Shown here one piece after another: positions 24,410 to 36,460 of a stretch of DNA of 64,000 nucleotides. Where the stretch lies: positions 64,792,064 through 64,856,063 of the forward strand of contig NC_079316.1 of assembly GCF_029931775.1 (NCBI RefSeq), read 5' to 3'. The number at the start of each line of letters is the position of its first letter. Within the stretch, counting starts at the first letter, position 1. A program made the position numbers and the translations under genes. This DNA is from Euleptes europaea (taxonomy: Eukaryota > Chordata > Lepidosauria > Squamata > Sphaerodactylidae). The notes beneath the pieces were generated by a model. The model worked only from the letters and a program-made list of their open reading frames with translations, was not told the origin of the DNA and did not search any database.

Positions 24410-24990
24410 AAATTTCTGGCAATCCCGTGTTGCCTGGCTGAGGGGGGACATATGCATGCACAGTTGCATATGGCTTCCGTGGTCATTGGCACAACGTGCG
24501 GTTTCCTTCCCCTCCATGCCCTCCGTCAGGCTCCTGCAGCCAGGCTGTGGGGGTGTCAAGCTGAGTACTTATGAATGGCAAAGGAGCCCATAACAACAGT
24601 CCTCCCTGCATCTGGAGACTATGACTCTTTATCTTGGGTGCTACATGGGGTTGGGCATGCTAACAGGCAATGGGAATGGGGCTGCAGGTTGGCGGGGTTT
24701 CCCGAGGAGCAGTGTAAGCACAACAGGGCTCCACCGATCTCATGCCTACTGCCTGCCCTACTGCCTATTGGTTCTGCCTGCCCTATTGGTCATGCCCCCA
24801 TTCCCTCACCACAACACCTGTATGGGATGCTATGGCATGGTTGCTGGGGACACTGATGGGGTTGCAGCCAGAGAAGCCCAGCTACTGACTCTTTGTCATG
24901 TTGGCCATCCTGTAACCAAACCTTTTAGGGAGGACTAGTGGTGACACATTTACGCCTCAGCTGGCCACTGCTGTGCAAGCGCCCCACAGG
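24410..24990. repeat. GC-rich segment of unknown origin
   Basis: An abrupt rise in GC within AT-rich intron, with CpG-containing stretches and short internal repetition (CTGCCTGCCCTACTGCCTAT, then GGTTCTGCCTGCCC). No protein domain or known repeat is recognised. It looks like inserted sequence. Confidence 0.35.
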
Positions 24991-25149
24991 ATTGCTCTGC
25001 CCAAGTAATATACAGCTTCCTGGATTCTAATAATACTAGTACATTGACTGATGCAATGGAACAGGTTGAATATCTTCTTAAATACTGTTTTCACAACAAA
25101 AGTAATTAGGCAGGAATTAAGAGCAGTAATGAAGAAGAAGCAGGTTGAA

Positions 25150-25375
25150 TATGGTTAAAGTTGTATTTATTTGTTTATTTATTGCCTGTGTTCCTCCCCT
25201 ACGGGGGCTCAAAGCAGCTCACATTGTTCTCTTCACAACAACCCTGGGAGGTAGGTTAGGCTGAAAGTGTGGGTGACTTGCTCAAGGTCACCTAGCAAGC
25301 TTCCAAGACAGCATGGGGTTTCAAACCTGGGTCATCCAGACACTCGTCTGACTACTCCACACTGGCTGTTTATTA
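25150..25375 (-). mobile_element. CORE-type tRNA SINE
   Basis: TTATTTGTTTATTTATTGCC begins the complement of the tail. CTCAAGGTCACCTAGCAAGC is the complement of the CORE segment shared with MIR-like SINEs, and the head end is GACTACTCCACACTGGCTGT. It is diverged. Confidence 0.65.
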
Positions 25376-25564
25376 TAACATTTATAAATTGCTATTGATA
25401 TACCACTTTTTCCCCAACGGGAAACTAAAGCAGCTTGTAATACAAAAAATACAGCAAAAACAAACAAACTGGGGGTGGGGGCTTCTGAATACACAGCAGG
25501 TCTTCCTCCCAGTTTTAGACTGGTATTTGATTAGAAAGTTTTGTTTTTTAGAACAGTAACAAAG

Positions 25565-25760
25565 CTGCTTTATACTGAAGCAGACCATCAAGGTCAGCAT
25601 TGTCTACTTAGACTGGCAGCAGCTCTCCAGGGTCTCAAGTAGAGGAGTCTTTTGTATCACCCACTGCCTGGTCCTCTGAACTGGAGGTGCCGGAGCTGGA
25701 ACCTGGGACCTTCCACATGCAAAGCAGAGGCTCTTCCACTGAGCCCCAAACCACTCCCCA
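25565..25760 (-). mobile_element. tRNA-derived SINE (Ala-like head)
   Basis: Read on the - strand, the head has CTCAGTGGAAGAGCCTCTGC (A box) and GGTCCCAGGTTCCAGC (B box), like a tRNA-Ala gene with changes. The body contains GACTGGCAGCAGCTCTCCAG. Partial relatives lie at about 34700-34800 and 55145-55305. Confidence 0.7.
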
Positions 25761-26079
25761 AATAATAACCCTCAATTTATGAATTCCACAGATTATGGTT
25801 TTCCTACTTTTTGCTGAATTTTCCTACATCTTATACCTTTTCATTCACCCCAGTCACTGACAAGAGGATGGGCACCTTGCAACATCTTTAAAGCTCCAGT
25901 TAACTCAGGTGTAAAGTTTCTGGATTCATTCACTGGCCATTGCTGCTTCTGACTGGATGTGCCCTCACACTAGGGCCTGCTAGTTGGATCTGAAGGAAGG
26001 GTAAAGAAGCCTAGGTAAGTTAATTGTGTTGGATAATTCTCATTTCATTTTTTCTGGTGCTTTCAACTATTTTGAGAGA

Positions 26080-26365
26080 GCTAGCATGGTGTAATGGTTT
26101 GGAGCGGAGGACTCTAATCTGGAGAACCATGTTTGATTCCCCACTCTTCCACTTGAGCAGTAGACGCTAATCTGTTGAACTGGGTTGGTTTCCCCACTCC
26201 TACACATGAAGCCAGCTGGGTGACCCTGGGCTAGTCATGGCTCTCTTAGAGCTCTCTCAGCCTCACCTACCTCATAGGGTGTCTGTTGTGGGGAGGGGAA
26301 GGGAAATTAATTGTAAGCCAGCTTGATTCTTCCTTAAATGGTAGAGAAAGTCAGCATATAAAAAT
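26080..26365 (+). mobile_element. CORE-type tRNA SINE, near full length
   Basis: The head AGCTAGCATGGTGTAATGGT has a tRNA-like A box, and GTTTGATTCCCCACTC has a B box. Part of the head is duplicated. The CORE part is CCAGCTGGGTGACCCTGGGC, followed by CTCACCTACCTCATAGGGTG, and the tail is GTAGAGAAAGTCAGCATATA. The MIR-like middle places it in the CORE-SINE group. Confidence 0.75.
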
Positions 26366-27065
26366 CAACCAAATCCACTGTGTTTCTTTTTGTGTGTGCA
26401 GTTTAAATTCCATTATTACAACTGTTCCAACTGCGCAACCCAATCTGCCTCTCTATGCCTCTTCTTCAGTTTAGGACTCTCAACTGTTTCACACTGACCT
26501 CTTAGTAAACTTCCAGTCACTTTTATGCAAACTTCATTGATTCATACTGTTTCTCTATGCATGTTACCAGTAACTGTTCCACCTTTTGTTTTTGTGTTTT
26601 TTTTGTAAAGTCTTACACTAAAAGCTTTAAAACTCCACTGGTGTGTTTACATGTCTCAAACTTGCATGCCATCCTATGTAGCTCTGTCTTTGTTGATAAA
26701 GGATGTATTGCTAGGGCTAACAAAAGGGAGGGGGAAGATTATCTCTGGCTTTGTCCAAGTTGTTAACTTACTAATTACTGAGGGTGGTGACAGTGTTTAC
26801 TGTATGCATCCTGTCCTGGAGTAAAAATAGGACAGATGGAAGGGGAGGTAAAAGAAGGCGAGGGAATGTAGGTCTGTCTGTCATCCCATGGTGGGGCCCT
26901 TGGCCAACCCCTCCACTGCTACAAGTCAGACAGACATTTAGGGATCAGAAAATAGCACAGATTAGAAATTCTAAATCCTTAATACGTACACCAACTTCCA
27001 TCCACAGAAGACTCTAAACATGGAGCATATTATCCTAGTCATTTTAAATTATTCTCTGTTCTTCG

Positions 27066-27250
27066 AAGAGCTAGATTCCAGTCCAGTAGCACCTTAAAGA
27101 TCAACAAGATTTCTAGAGATCTGTTTCTGAGAGTCAAAGCTCCCTTTTGCAAAGAACTTTGACTTTGGAAGGCTTGAACCCAAAAAAATCCTGTCTCTAA
27201 AGTGCTACTAGACTCAAATTTAACTCCTCTACCAACACAGCTATTTGAAA
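27066..27250. mobile_element. Squamate interspersed repeat, possibly a Penelope-type end
   Basis: CCAGTCCAGTAGCACCTTAA at the left and AAGTGCTACTAGACTCAAAT at the right form an imperfect inverted pair around a centre with CTGAGAGTCAAAGCTCCC. Similar sequences are common in reptile genomes. The intact versions I remember include a hammerhead-like CTGATGA...GAAA core typical of Penelope-like element ends; here that core is not intact. The family call is tentative. Confidence 0.35.
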
Positions 27251-27904
27251 TTGTCCTCTGAGTATTTTGTTAGATGGTTATTAATTCAATGGTTTACAAT
27301 TCTGTACTGAAGAAAGAGCTATAGGTAGCTGTTTATTATTGGCATTCACCACTCTGTATTTCTGGATGGTATTTATATAAGAAAGATAAACAAATGAGTA
27401 TTCCTTAATATTATTTTCATGTCAAGGGTTCATATCATTTTATTCTAAAGCTAGGGTGTCTTGTCACAGACTGACATTTAAAAAGGAATGTACAATGTCA
27501 AACAAATCTCCAATAAACTCACTTTTTCATCATGAGCTTAAATGTTATCACCTTGTATATACCAAGCTTATAACTTACAAGTAAACTTTCTTTCAATGCA
27601 GGAAACCTTTTAGTCATCATCCTATTTGAGAGAAATAATTCAGTCTTCGATCAATAGAGTATGATTTTAAAAAAATCTTAAAAACTACAAATATTTGGGA
27701 TCAAAATATATTATATAATGGTAAGAAAAGCACCATGTGGGATGATTCAAGGGAATAACAGGAACAGATTATTCAAAGAAACTTACTATTTCCTGGGGTG
27801 CCCTATGAACAAATCTAAATACTCTGTCTTGTCCAGTATTTTCTTATGTTGAGGCAAATGACTCTGGATTCCATTATGGCACCATATCCAAGGCTCACAA
27901 GTAT

Positions 27905-28330
27905 TTACTCTAACCGTGCAATCCTGAAGAGAGGGTTGAAGCTCCATAGGAGCTGGCATGACCCCACACCAGCACAGGTGCCACCTTATCATGGAATAAA
28001 GTGGGACCTACACTGGTGAGGGGGCAAACATGTCGGCACCTGAGAGTTGTGCCAGCCTCTGCCATCAGTGCAGCCACACTGGGAGCAAAATGCTGGAAGA
28101 GGCAGCAGGCGCCAGCGTGGGGGGGGGGTGTTCCTGGGGGCGTAGATGATGTTAGTCAGCTTCCAAACCCTTTTGCCCTGGGAACACCTCCTTGAGCTGC
28201 AGCATGGCTGCGCCTTTTTTGGTGGCACAGCTTTGCTTTTTGCAATGGGGCATTTTCCCCCTTTTCCATTTTCTTTTATATTAAATACCTTTATTTTCTC
28301 CATGGTGGCCGGGGAGGCTCTGAGGCAATC
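27905..28330 (+). mobile_element. Unclassified GC-rich repeat, copy C
   Basis: The fullest copy: CGTGCAATCCTGAAGAGAGG, CATAGGAGCTGGCATGACCC, GGAAGAGGCAGCAGGCGCCA, a G run, TTAGTCAGCTTCCAA at 28152-28166, then GCATGGCTGCGCC and a T-rich end with TTTATTTTCTCCATGG. It aligns by eye with copies A and B on the same strand. Confidence 0.55.
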
Positions 28331-28624
28331 TACGTAACCAAAGTTGATGGATTATTGTGCAGTTTTTAATATTTATAATATGATTAAAGATTCTGGTATT
28401 AAAGATTCTGGTATTTAATACAATTTTAGCTTTTTTGGAATTGACCTTGATATTTCCATATACAAGGTTTTATGTTTTTTCAATCTCTTTGGTTACCTAC
28501 CCTATTAGTCGAATAGAGTCAAACAGGTGATAAATGTGTTTAATTTATGTATTGTTTTGTTTAATGTATATCAACTTGTTCAAATAAATAAAAACATTAA
28601 ATAAATTCTTATATACTATACTAA

Positions 28625-29010
28625 CTTGCAAGGAAGCCTACCCTGAATGTCAGATGACTCCAACTTTCACACCCATACAGAGTAATAGGGAATACTACAG
28701 CATGAATTAATTTAATTTTGGTCTCCAGTGACACATCCTTACACTTGACAATCTTTTCTAGCTCCTTCATGGCTGCCCTTCTCAGCTTCAATCTCCTTCT
28801 GATTTCTCAGTTGCAGTCTCCCTTTGGTTGATGATGGAGCCAAGGAATAGAAAAACTTGAACAATTTCAATCCCTTCATTATCAACTTTAAAGTTGTATA
28901 ATTCTCAGTAGTCATCACTTTTGTCTACTTGAATTTTCAGCTGTAGTCCTACTTTGGCACTTTCTGCTTCAACCATCAGTAGTCATTTCAAGCCTTCACT
29001 ATATCAGCTT
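28625..29010 (-). mobile_element. RTE-BovB LINE, reverse-transcriptase fragment
   Basis: On the - strand the translation gives AESAKVGLQL, then YNFKVDNEGIEIVQ followed by FLFLGSIIN, the thumb region of BovB-type reverse transcriptase. Further down are RRLRRAAMKELEKI-like blocks and FPITLYGCESW. Frames are interrupted. BovB is the partner LINE that mobilises Sauria SINEs in squamates. Confidence 0.75.
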
Positions 29011-30454
29011 GTTACAACTATACATTTATGTATATATGTGCTATGTTTATGTTATATATGTGCAAGTTAACTACAACCCCTTTAAAAAATGACATTCCTG
29101 TTGGGGGGTATATTCTCATACTGCTACTCTTTGGAAAACTAAAAACAAATGAAATGTTGATTTTACTTAATGTACTTCACCTTGGCTTAAATAATTCTTA
29201 TGCAAAAATCTCATTAAACCACTAATTAGCATTCACTAATATAGCCAGTAATAAAATATCTAATGTTAGCCAGAAATACACAAGAACTACAAAGGATGGA
29301 TGGCACGGAGCATTGTGTTAAGTCATATACAAGGATAAATTCAATTCTTTTTACTATAAAGCGATGGTTTAAAAATATGACTTTATAGATACAAATTATT
29401 GCCCTGCCATTTAATAAATGGATGTTTCATCTTTGTAACTGTACTGGATATTGACTGTGTCTTTCATTTGTAGGTAAATTTATTTTTATGAGAACTTTTG
29501 AAACAGTAAGGAAAAGCTTTTCTGGAAGAGCTGTAGGTCATGGGTTGTTATGGAGACACTGAAAAACCACCACAGTTTTGCTCTTCTTGCAGACAGAAAA
29601 CCGTTCATGTTTCCTTATAATTCCAAGACAAGAACTGAGTGATCTCACAGAACTGTCAGTTACCATAATGCATCAATGTGGAACTTTTATTTCCTGCTGA
29701 GGAAATGTGTTCGCCTTCAAATGTCAGCAGAAGATCATGAAGAGTAAACTTCTATTGTCATCAGGTCAAGCTTGGCCTTCTCCCTGAATTGTTGTGTTTG
29801 ACTGTATGCTTTAATATCCTCAAAACAGCAGTGTGGTAATACAATTAAAAGTGGAAAGGCTACATTGGCATTTAAATTATTTGATAGCTCAGAAATGCAA
29901 AAGCAAAGACAGAATTATATTTCTATGCTATTACATCAACCAATACTGTTTAATTATATAAAATTGGTTTATAGTCTTTTCTAGATGGCAGGTTCCCTTA
30001 TGGAAGCCTCTACTACACATTATGGCTTAGAATAAGATGAGCAAGCTGTCCCCAAGTTCATTTTGGATTCCTGCAGAAACAATAAAGGGACTTCTAGAGA
30101 ATGGGTTTTTATAGCCAGCAGTGTTTCCTTTCAACTCTCCAGTAAAAAACCTGACAGGAGCTAGAGGATAACAGTGGATTATCTTCAGTTAAATAAATAG
30201 GCCTTGCCTCTTGCAGCAGCTGTGCCAGACATGGTTACTATTTTATAGAGAAAAATGCTGGGAAGTGGCATGTGGTGCTGGATTGGTTAATATATTCTTT
30301 TCCATTTCCGTATATAAGTCATCTCGGGACCACTTTGCTTTTACTTGACAGGGGCAACAATACATGTCAGGTTTTGCCCCAGGGGTACCTATATAGTACA
30401 ACATTGTATCATGGGCTTGTGGTTAGAGATTTAAAGCAAGTTACTCTGAACCCT

Positions 30455-30755
30455 AGCAGCCCCGTGGCGCAGAGTGGTAAGCTGCAGTACTGCAGTCCAA
30501 GCTCTGCTCACGACCTGAGTTCGATCCCAACGGAAGTCGGTTTTAGGGAGTCACCTCAAGGTTGACTCAGCCTTCCATCCTTCCAAGGTCAGTAAAATGA
30601 GTACCCAGCTTGCTGGGGGTAAAGGGAAGATGATTGGGGAAGGCACTGGCAAACCACCCTGTAAACAAAGTCTGCCTTGTAAATGTCAGGATGTGACGTC
30701 ACCCCATGGGACAGGAATGACCTGGTGCTTGCACAGGGGACCTTTACGTTTTTAC
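30455..30755 (+). mobile_element. Sauria SINE, full length
   Basis: The head CAGCCCCGTGGCGCAGAGTG holds the A box, and CTGAGTTCGATCCC holds the B box of the tRNA-derived part. The middle is CCATCCTTCCAAGGTCAG, and the BovB-like tail is GTCAGGATGTGACGTCACCC then TGCACAGGGGACCTTTACG. It matches the Sauria SINE structure end to end. Confidence 0.9.
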
Positions 30756-30775
30756 CCTGAGCCCTGCTCTGTCCA

Positions 30776-31185
30776 CTGCTCATTATACTGATGACATTAT
30801 GATCTCGGGCCCTACAGAAAAGGAGGTACAGCAAGGGTTAACTACTGTAGTGGAGTACATACAGTCCCAGGAGTGGGAGTTCTACACCAAGAAAATCCAG
30901 GGTCCAGCTCGACAGATGCAGTTCCTTGGGGTGGCATGAACTGGACATGTCCAACTCATACCTCAGAAGCCGGTGAATGTGATAGCCACTTTAAAGCCTC
31001 CAACATCTAATAGTGAAGCCAAGTGCATTGTGTACATGATGGGTTTCTGGAGGCAGCATATAGTGCACTTTGCTCAAATTCTGCACCCAATTTAACAGTT
31101 CACCAGAAAGAAAGCTCAATTAAAATAGGAGGAGCATCAGCATACAGCTTTGGCAGATTCTAAGGCAGCTGTAGAAGCTGCAATG
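30776..31185 (+). mobile_element. Endogenous retrovirus pol fossil
   Basis: A stretch of about 400 bp whose translation resembles the reverse transcriptase of endogenous retroviruses from the catalytic box into the thumb and connection region. It is short, lacks LTRs, gag and env, and is broken by a few breaks, so it is an old fragment. It starts directly after the Sauria SINE. Confidence 0.65.
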
Positions 31186-32304
31186 CTGTAAGTGTGGCCA
31201 GGTTAGATGAATCTACAATAGGAGTTGTCTTAAGTTCCAAATGAAGCTGGAAAAGACACTTTTGCCACCACACTAACATGTCTCTAATACCACAGAAGGG
31301 TCCAACACTACACCTGAAACCTGTCATTGTGTCTGGAAAAAAAAAAGACAAGTTCACTCCAGCAAGGGTCAGAAGCATAACATCTTCCATAATATGTTCC
31401 TACCTATATTTCTCACTATAATCTTATTTCAACACAAGCATGATTCTGAGGTACAATAAAGAAGAGTATACAATTAATACTCATCCTCCTCTTCACCTTC
31501 AACATGAACATATCCAGCCTATTATTAGAACCCTGTAACTAGGCCGCAACACTTTACAGCCAAACATCATGCATGTTTTAGTAATTCATCCATAACCCTG
31601 AAACCACCATGTTTACTTGGGTCAAGAAAAACAAGCACAGTTATCTCTCTTCCAAACAAGGCATGTTGGTATATATAAATTAATAGCTTTTGTACTGATG
31701 CCACCTCTATATCCAAAAGCAGTGGTCACTGTAAATTTATTTCTTTGCAATTGGGAAACATAGCTGTCTGCAAATAATATTTTAAACCATCTTCTGTCCA
31801 ATATTTATACAAGCAACAGAGAAGATTACCACATGAATAAAAGACAGATTGTCAGTACAGTGCATCTGTGAAAAATAAATACTAGCCCTGTTTCTGGGGG
31901 GGATTTACAACTGTTTTACCAGGAGAAAGTAGGCTAAATTTATCTCCTAGGACACCTTATTTTGTTACAGAGCATTCCTCACAATATTCTGAACACTTAG
32001 CAACCATCCTAAAAAGCCAGTATAATGGAGTGCATTTTCTGCTGATCTATGGAACAAGAGGCAATGATGTGTTCGGAACAACAAATGAATGATGTGTATG
32101 GATGAGATTTTCAGAGACCTGCAGATAGAAGCCTTCTCCTCTTATGACAGCTCTTTTGCTGTAGCAGAGCATGAGGGTGTCAGGCCAACAAGCGATCTCC
32201 AGAAAGGACCTGTTGCTTTGATGATGAACTGACACCCTCTGGTCCCAGGGACACATCAGTGGGGGTGGTGGGTGGTACTGAGGTATCTGCCCAGATCCTA
32301 TCTT

Positions 32305-32935
32305 TCTTCCAAAGGTCCTAACCTTGTTCCACTTTAATCAAGACATAATCCTATTGGTCTTCAAGAATTGTTATGCTATGGACTCAAAGAATCCTCTCAA
32401 TGTTTAAGCTAATGGATATCCTCCACTAACTTGCTTTGCTACCTAGCAAATTGCCCACTGTTGAGCTCCACAGCCTTTGCTCATTGCACACCCATTCCAG
32501 GAGTCTGCAGAACAGCAACCTGGTCACAAACCTTGATCTTCATATGGCATTATGCCTCAAGATGTTCAAGCTAGGAAAGATGTAGTGTTTGATTTCACTT
32601 ATTCCATAACTGTTTCCACTGGCAGGTAGGTCAGCTTGCTTGTCTTATCCCATTAGTGTGAAGCACAGGAACAATGAAGAAGAATACCTTGATTGCCTGT
32701 AATTGATTTTCTTTGAATGGAAGAACTGTGTGGGAAGCACAGCTCCAGCCATGCATGTTGCTACAGGGTGCTTGGGATGGGTGAAGCAAGCACTATGGAT
32801 TTTTTTTCCTGCTTCCCTCTAGAAGTCTCTCTAGCTGTATTCTGCACATGCTTGAGTTCCTATCATTGTGACTGTACAGATGACCACTCAAAGAACATCA
32901 GTTACAGGTAAGCAACCTGTTCTGTCCAGTCAAAA
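32305..32935 (+). mobile_element. DIRS fossil, family A, 3' part
   Basis: Contains the C-terminal half of a DIRS tyrosine recombinase (near 32320-32560), then an internal complementary region (around 32640-32720), and a right terminal repeat ending in AGTTACAGGTAAGCAACCTG at 32901-32920. It resembles the same parts of the copy at 12930-17750. It is broken and old, with the 5' two thirds missing. Confidence 0.65.
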
Positions 32936-33519
32936 ATGAGAATAACCATATATGACTGACGAGATAAATTTGAAGTAATGGTGAAATAATACATTTTACA
33001 TTGATTCAGCCAAATATCTCACATTTAGCATTTTAATGGACTTACTGAAGTCTGCCATTTCAGCTTTTAATCCTGTTAAAGAAGAGAAGGAAGATTAAGG
33101 CAAAAAGCCTTTCTGAAAATGTCATTTTTTTACGAAAACAAAACCTTTGTATTTGCTAATAAGGTAGGGCATAGTTTTTCCTTAACTTTAGATTTTTTTT
33201 TAAAAAATAAAGCTTTTGAAATTTAATTAAAAACCATTAAAAAAACATACAAGGCAAACCTTTCTAATTCATAGTAAAAAAAATAATGGTTTGAATCCCC
33301 TGGATCTGTTCCCCTAACAAAGGTGCTTTCTTTGATAACAACAAGCCTTCTGCTGACACAAGAAGGTCTTCTGGTTGGCAGAAATATCTCCTCTCTCAGA
33401 GAAAGACTTTTTGTGCCAGAAATCCTCATCTTAGCAAAACAGATCAACGGTCTGTGTTCATGTCACCTTCTTTAGAGCACTCAAGATCCTGTCATGATAC
33501 CAAGCACAAGCTATAGTGG

Positions 33520-33650
33520 TGTGTGTGTGGAGACTGAAACCAGCTTATAATCTCCTTCCCTTCCTCTCAACACAACACACACCTTGTGAGGTAGGTGGGG
33601 CTGAGAAAGTTCTGAGTCATCCTAAGCAAGTCTAAGATTCCTACTCAGGT
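33520..33650 (-). mobile_element. CORE-type tRNA SINE fragment
   Basis: AAACCAGCTTATAATCTCCT, then ACACCTTGTGAGGTAGGTGG and CTGAGAAAGTTCTGAG are the complement of the 3' half of the CORE SINE seen at 26080-26365. Confidence 0.65.
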
Positions 33651-33919
33651 TTATTCAACAAGGATTATTCCCAGGAAAGGTTTTTGTTGTTGTTGTTGTT
33701 AAGGATTGCACTAGAACACAAGGAGAGCTAGCATATCAGGGTTAGGTTCAAGCTCCTCTCTCTACTTTGTTTTCTACTTGCAAAGTTAAAGATGGGGAAG
33801 AAATCTGGCTCCAAATGCCAATACTGAGCTCAAGTGCAACATTTTATTTAAATTACAACATAATGGACTGAATTCTTAGTTACTTTGGGGGGGGGCATCC
33901 AGTCTCATCTGAAATGTTC

Positions 33920-34070
33920 AGATGTTCAGAGATGTTCAGAGATTATTTGCCATTGACTGCCTCTGTGTCATGACCCTGGTATTTCTTGGTGGTCTCCCAT
34001 CCAAATACTGACCAGGGTCAACCCTGCTTAGCTTCCAAGATCTAACAAGATCAGGCTTGCCTGGGCTATT
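33920..34070 (-). mobile_element. 5S rRNA-derived SINE
   Basis: GGTGGTCTCCCATCCAAATA, then GACCAGGGTCAACCCTGCTT and AGCTTCCAAGATCTAACAAG are the complement of the 5S-like head. The tail end is degraded and preceded by a triplicated GATGTTCAGA motif at about 33917-33940. Confidence 0.8.
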
Positions 34071-34699
34071 CAGTAGTTACTAAACTTCAAAAATCTCTAA
34101 AATCCCTACTGGCTCACATAATGCAGTTTCTCATTAAGATCTGTGCTATCTTGAGGTGAAAAAAAATTGCAACTCAAACAGCAACACTCTGCAGCCAACT
34201 GTTTATCCCATAGAAGTCATGTTAATTCAGATTTCCAACTGGATAAAGCACCCACTATTAGATGACCTCTAGGCATAAAAGCTATATAATAAGACTAACT
34301 AAAACAACATAAGGTTTCTATCAGGCTGGTTGTTAAGGGGGGGGGAAGTGTTCAGGGGGGAAGTGTTCAGGAAGTGTCTCAAGGCCCCTTGCCTGAAACA
34401 CTTGGCAGGTTTGAATGGGTACAATGGTGCTGGATGAAGCTGGAACACGTTTGCATGCTTGCAACTTGCGCTAGGTAATATGACCCAATTTGGCTTCCAC
34501 TTACTATTTAACCAATATTGCTAATATAACGTCTACCATGTTTTTCCCTGCTAAGAGGCCTGTGTATTTTGTCTGGTATTACAGCAACATATGGTCAACT
34601 ACATCTAATTTTATATTTACAGTGGGAAACTCCCATAATCCCACCCTTCCTACTCCCATAGGGCCAAAGGTGCAGCCTGAAACCAGCTCCATTACATCA

Positions 34700-34800
34700 A
34701 TTCAAACCCACCTGCCAAGCAGAATGCAGACAAGGAGCCCTTCTGCATGCAAAGCAGAAGCTCTTCCATTAATCCATTGCCCTGCCCCAAGCATGAAGCA
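34700..34800 (-). mobile_element. tRNA-derived SINE fragment (Ala-like head)
   Basis: CTTCTGCATGCAAAGCAGAA, then GCTCTTCCATTAATCC corresponds to the reverse-complemented head of the SINE at 25565-25760. Confidence 0.5.
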
Positions 34801-36039
34801 TGACTACTTCCCATGAATGTATTTTTGCACACAAAACATGTTTCTTTATAACGGTATATATTATTTAGGAACCTTTACTGCCCTTTATCATACTGAGCCA
34901 GGTACAGAAAATTATGAATTTACTTGAACTAGATTTGTTTGGATTGTAGCTGACATTTTAAGTGATGTACTAGGCAGGTTTAATAACTTAGAATTTTGTT
35001 TATCGTAGTGTACCAGGAATTCATAAGAGTTGTGATCAGATTAAATCCTTCCTACAATTTGTTACTGTGCATTAAAGCTGCCTGAGCTTCACTTTGAACA
35101 TAAGAATGAAAATGCCAACTAAGACAAATATTAGTATTTTCCCAAAGAACTGAACAGTTTATATGAAATAATAATCACAAGCTACATTTTAGTATACTTC
35201 TAAATATGCTTAGTGTTTCTCAAAATCTCAGAAACAGTGCACAGACCTATTTGACAATTGAATTTTAGGCTGGTGATGATTATTCTGAATCATTCTTCTT
35301 GGCCTAGAGTACAGCCCTTTCGGTTGAATTTGAAATGAGTGGACTAGGTCTTCTGCTATGTAGACTAGGATCTTTGATCTTGGCAATGGTAGGAATATGT
35401 TTCTGGATACCAGGCATCTTCCCTCACAACTTCTTTGAACCACTGACCCAGGATTGTCTTCTAGACTGCAGAAGAGCCCTGCACACAAACACCAGAAGGC
35501 AGGGAGGCCTGGGAATCATCAGCTGGAAGGTTTCTTGGGATGTCTGGCAGGGACCTAAGAAGAGTGTGACTTTAATACCCAGAGTTACTGTAGCTGTGGT
35601 GACCGGAAGAGGAGTCTCAAGATCTTGAACTTTCTAAGGGAAACATTGTAAACTTTCATATTTTTCTTGAATTCTATGTGTTTCAATGACTTGCTAAAAA
35701 CTTTGACAAACCCAAAGCAGATACTTCTGGCTATTGGCATGCAGTTAGAGACTAGAGCAAAAGCATTCATAGTGGACGTTGGCCTTTCTTCGCAACAACC
35801 TTTATTGCAAAGCCATTCTGGTAAGGCATAACCCTAGAATATGAAGAAGTTGACTAGCACAGTCATACTTGCTTTATCTGGAAGCCCCATTTTTCACTTG
35901 ATGGAGCAAGCTTCAGAATGATAAAAGGTTGCTGTAAAAGGAATTCCTATAGAAGGCTGGCTGAAGAGAAGCTTATGCAAACCCACTTTGTTATGAGGAC
36001 TGTAGTTCCCCATTTTCTTCCTTCTGAAGGGTAAGATGC

Positions 36040-36460
36040 AGGATTTTATTTATTTTACTTATTTACAATATTTATTAACTGTCTTTCTTCCTTGTGGAGC
36101 TCAAGGCAGCTTACAGCATAGATAACGCATAAAATAGATGACATTAAAAACATATAACCAAAACTTAAAATAACAATTTAGGACTTCTTAAATCAAAAGC
36201 AGACCTAAATACCACTGTCTTCAGTTGCCTCCTAAAGATTGAAAGTGAGGGAGCCAGGCATACCTCCCTGGGGAAAATGTTCCATAATCGGGGAGATGCC
36301 ACTGAAAAGGCCCTCTTTCATGTACCTACCAAACGAGCCTCTTTGATTAATGGGACAGTCATGAAGGCTTCTCCCTATGATCTTAATTCCCAAAGAGGAA
36401 CTTATGGGAGAAGACAGTCCTTCATATATTCTGGTCACAAGCCATGTAGGCTTTTAAAGG
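36040..36460 (-). mobile_element. L2-clade LINE, C-terminal coding and 3' end
   Basis: TTTATTTATTTTACTTATTT at the low-coordinate side is the complement of an A-rich 3' tail. CTCCCTGGGGAAAATGTTCC and AGGCTTTTAAAGGCC match the complement of L2 C-terminal sequence, as near 15060-15365. Confidence 0.65.

Noticed and set aside
30455-30540. tRNA gene from visible A and B boxes
   Set aside because: The boxes belong to the Sauria SINE head; no cloverleaf with a proper anticodon stem is present. The same holds for the other tRNA-derived SINEs.
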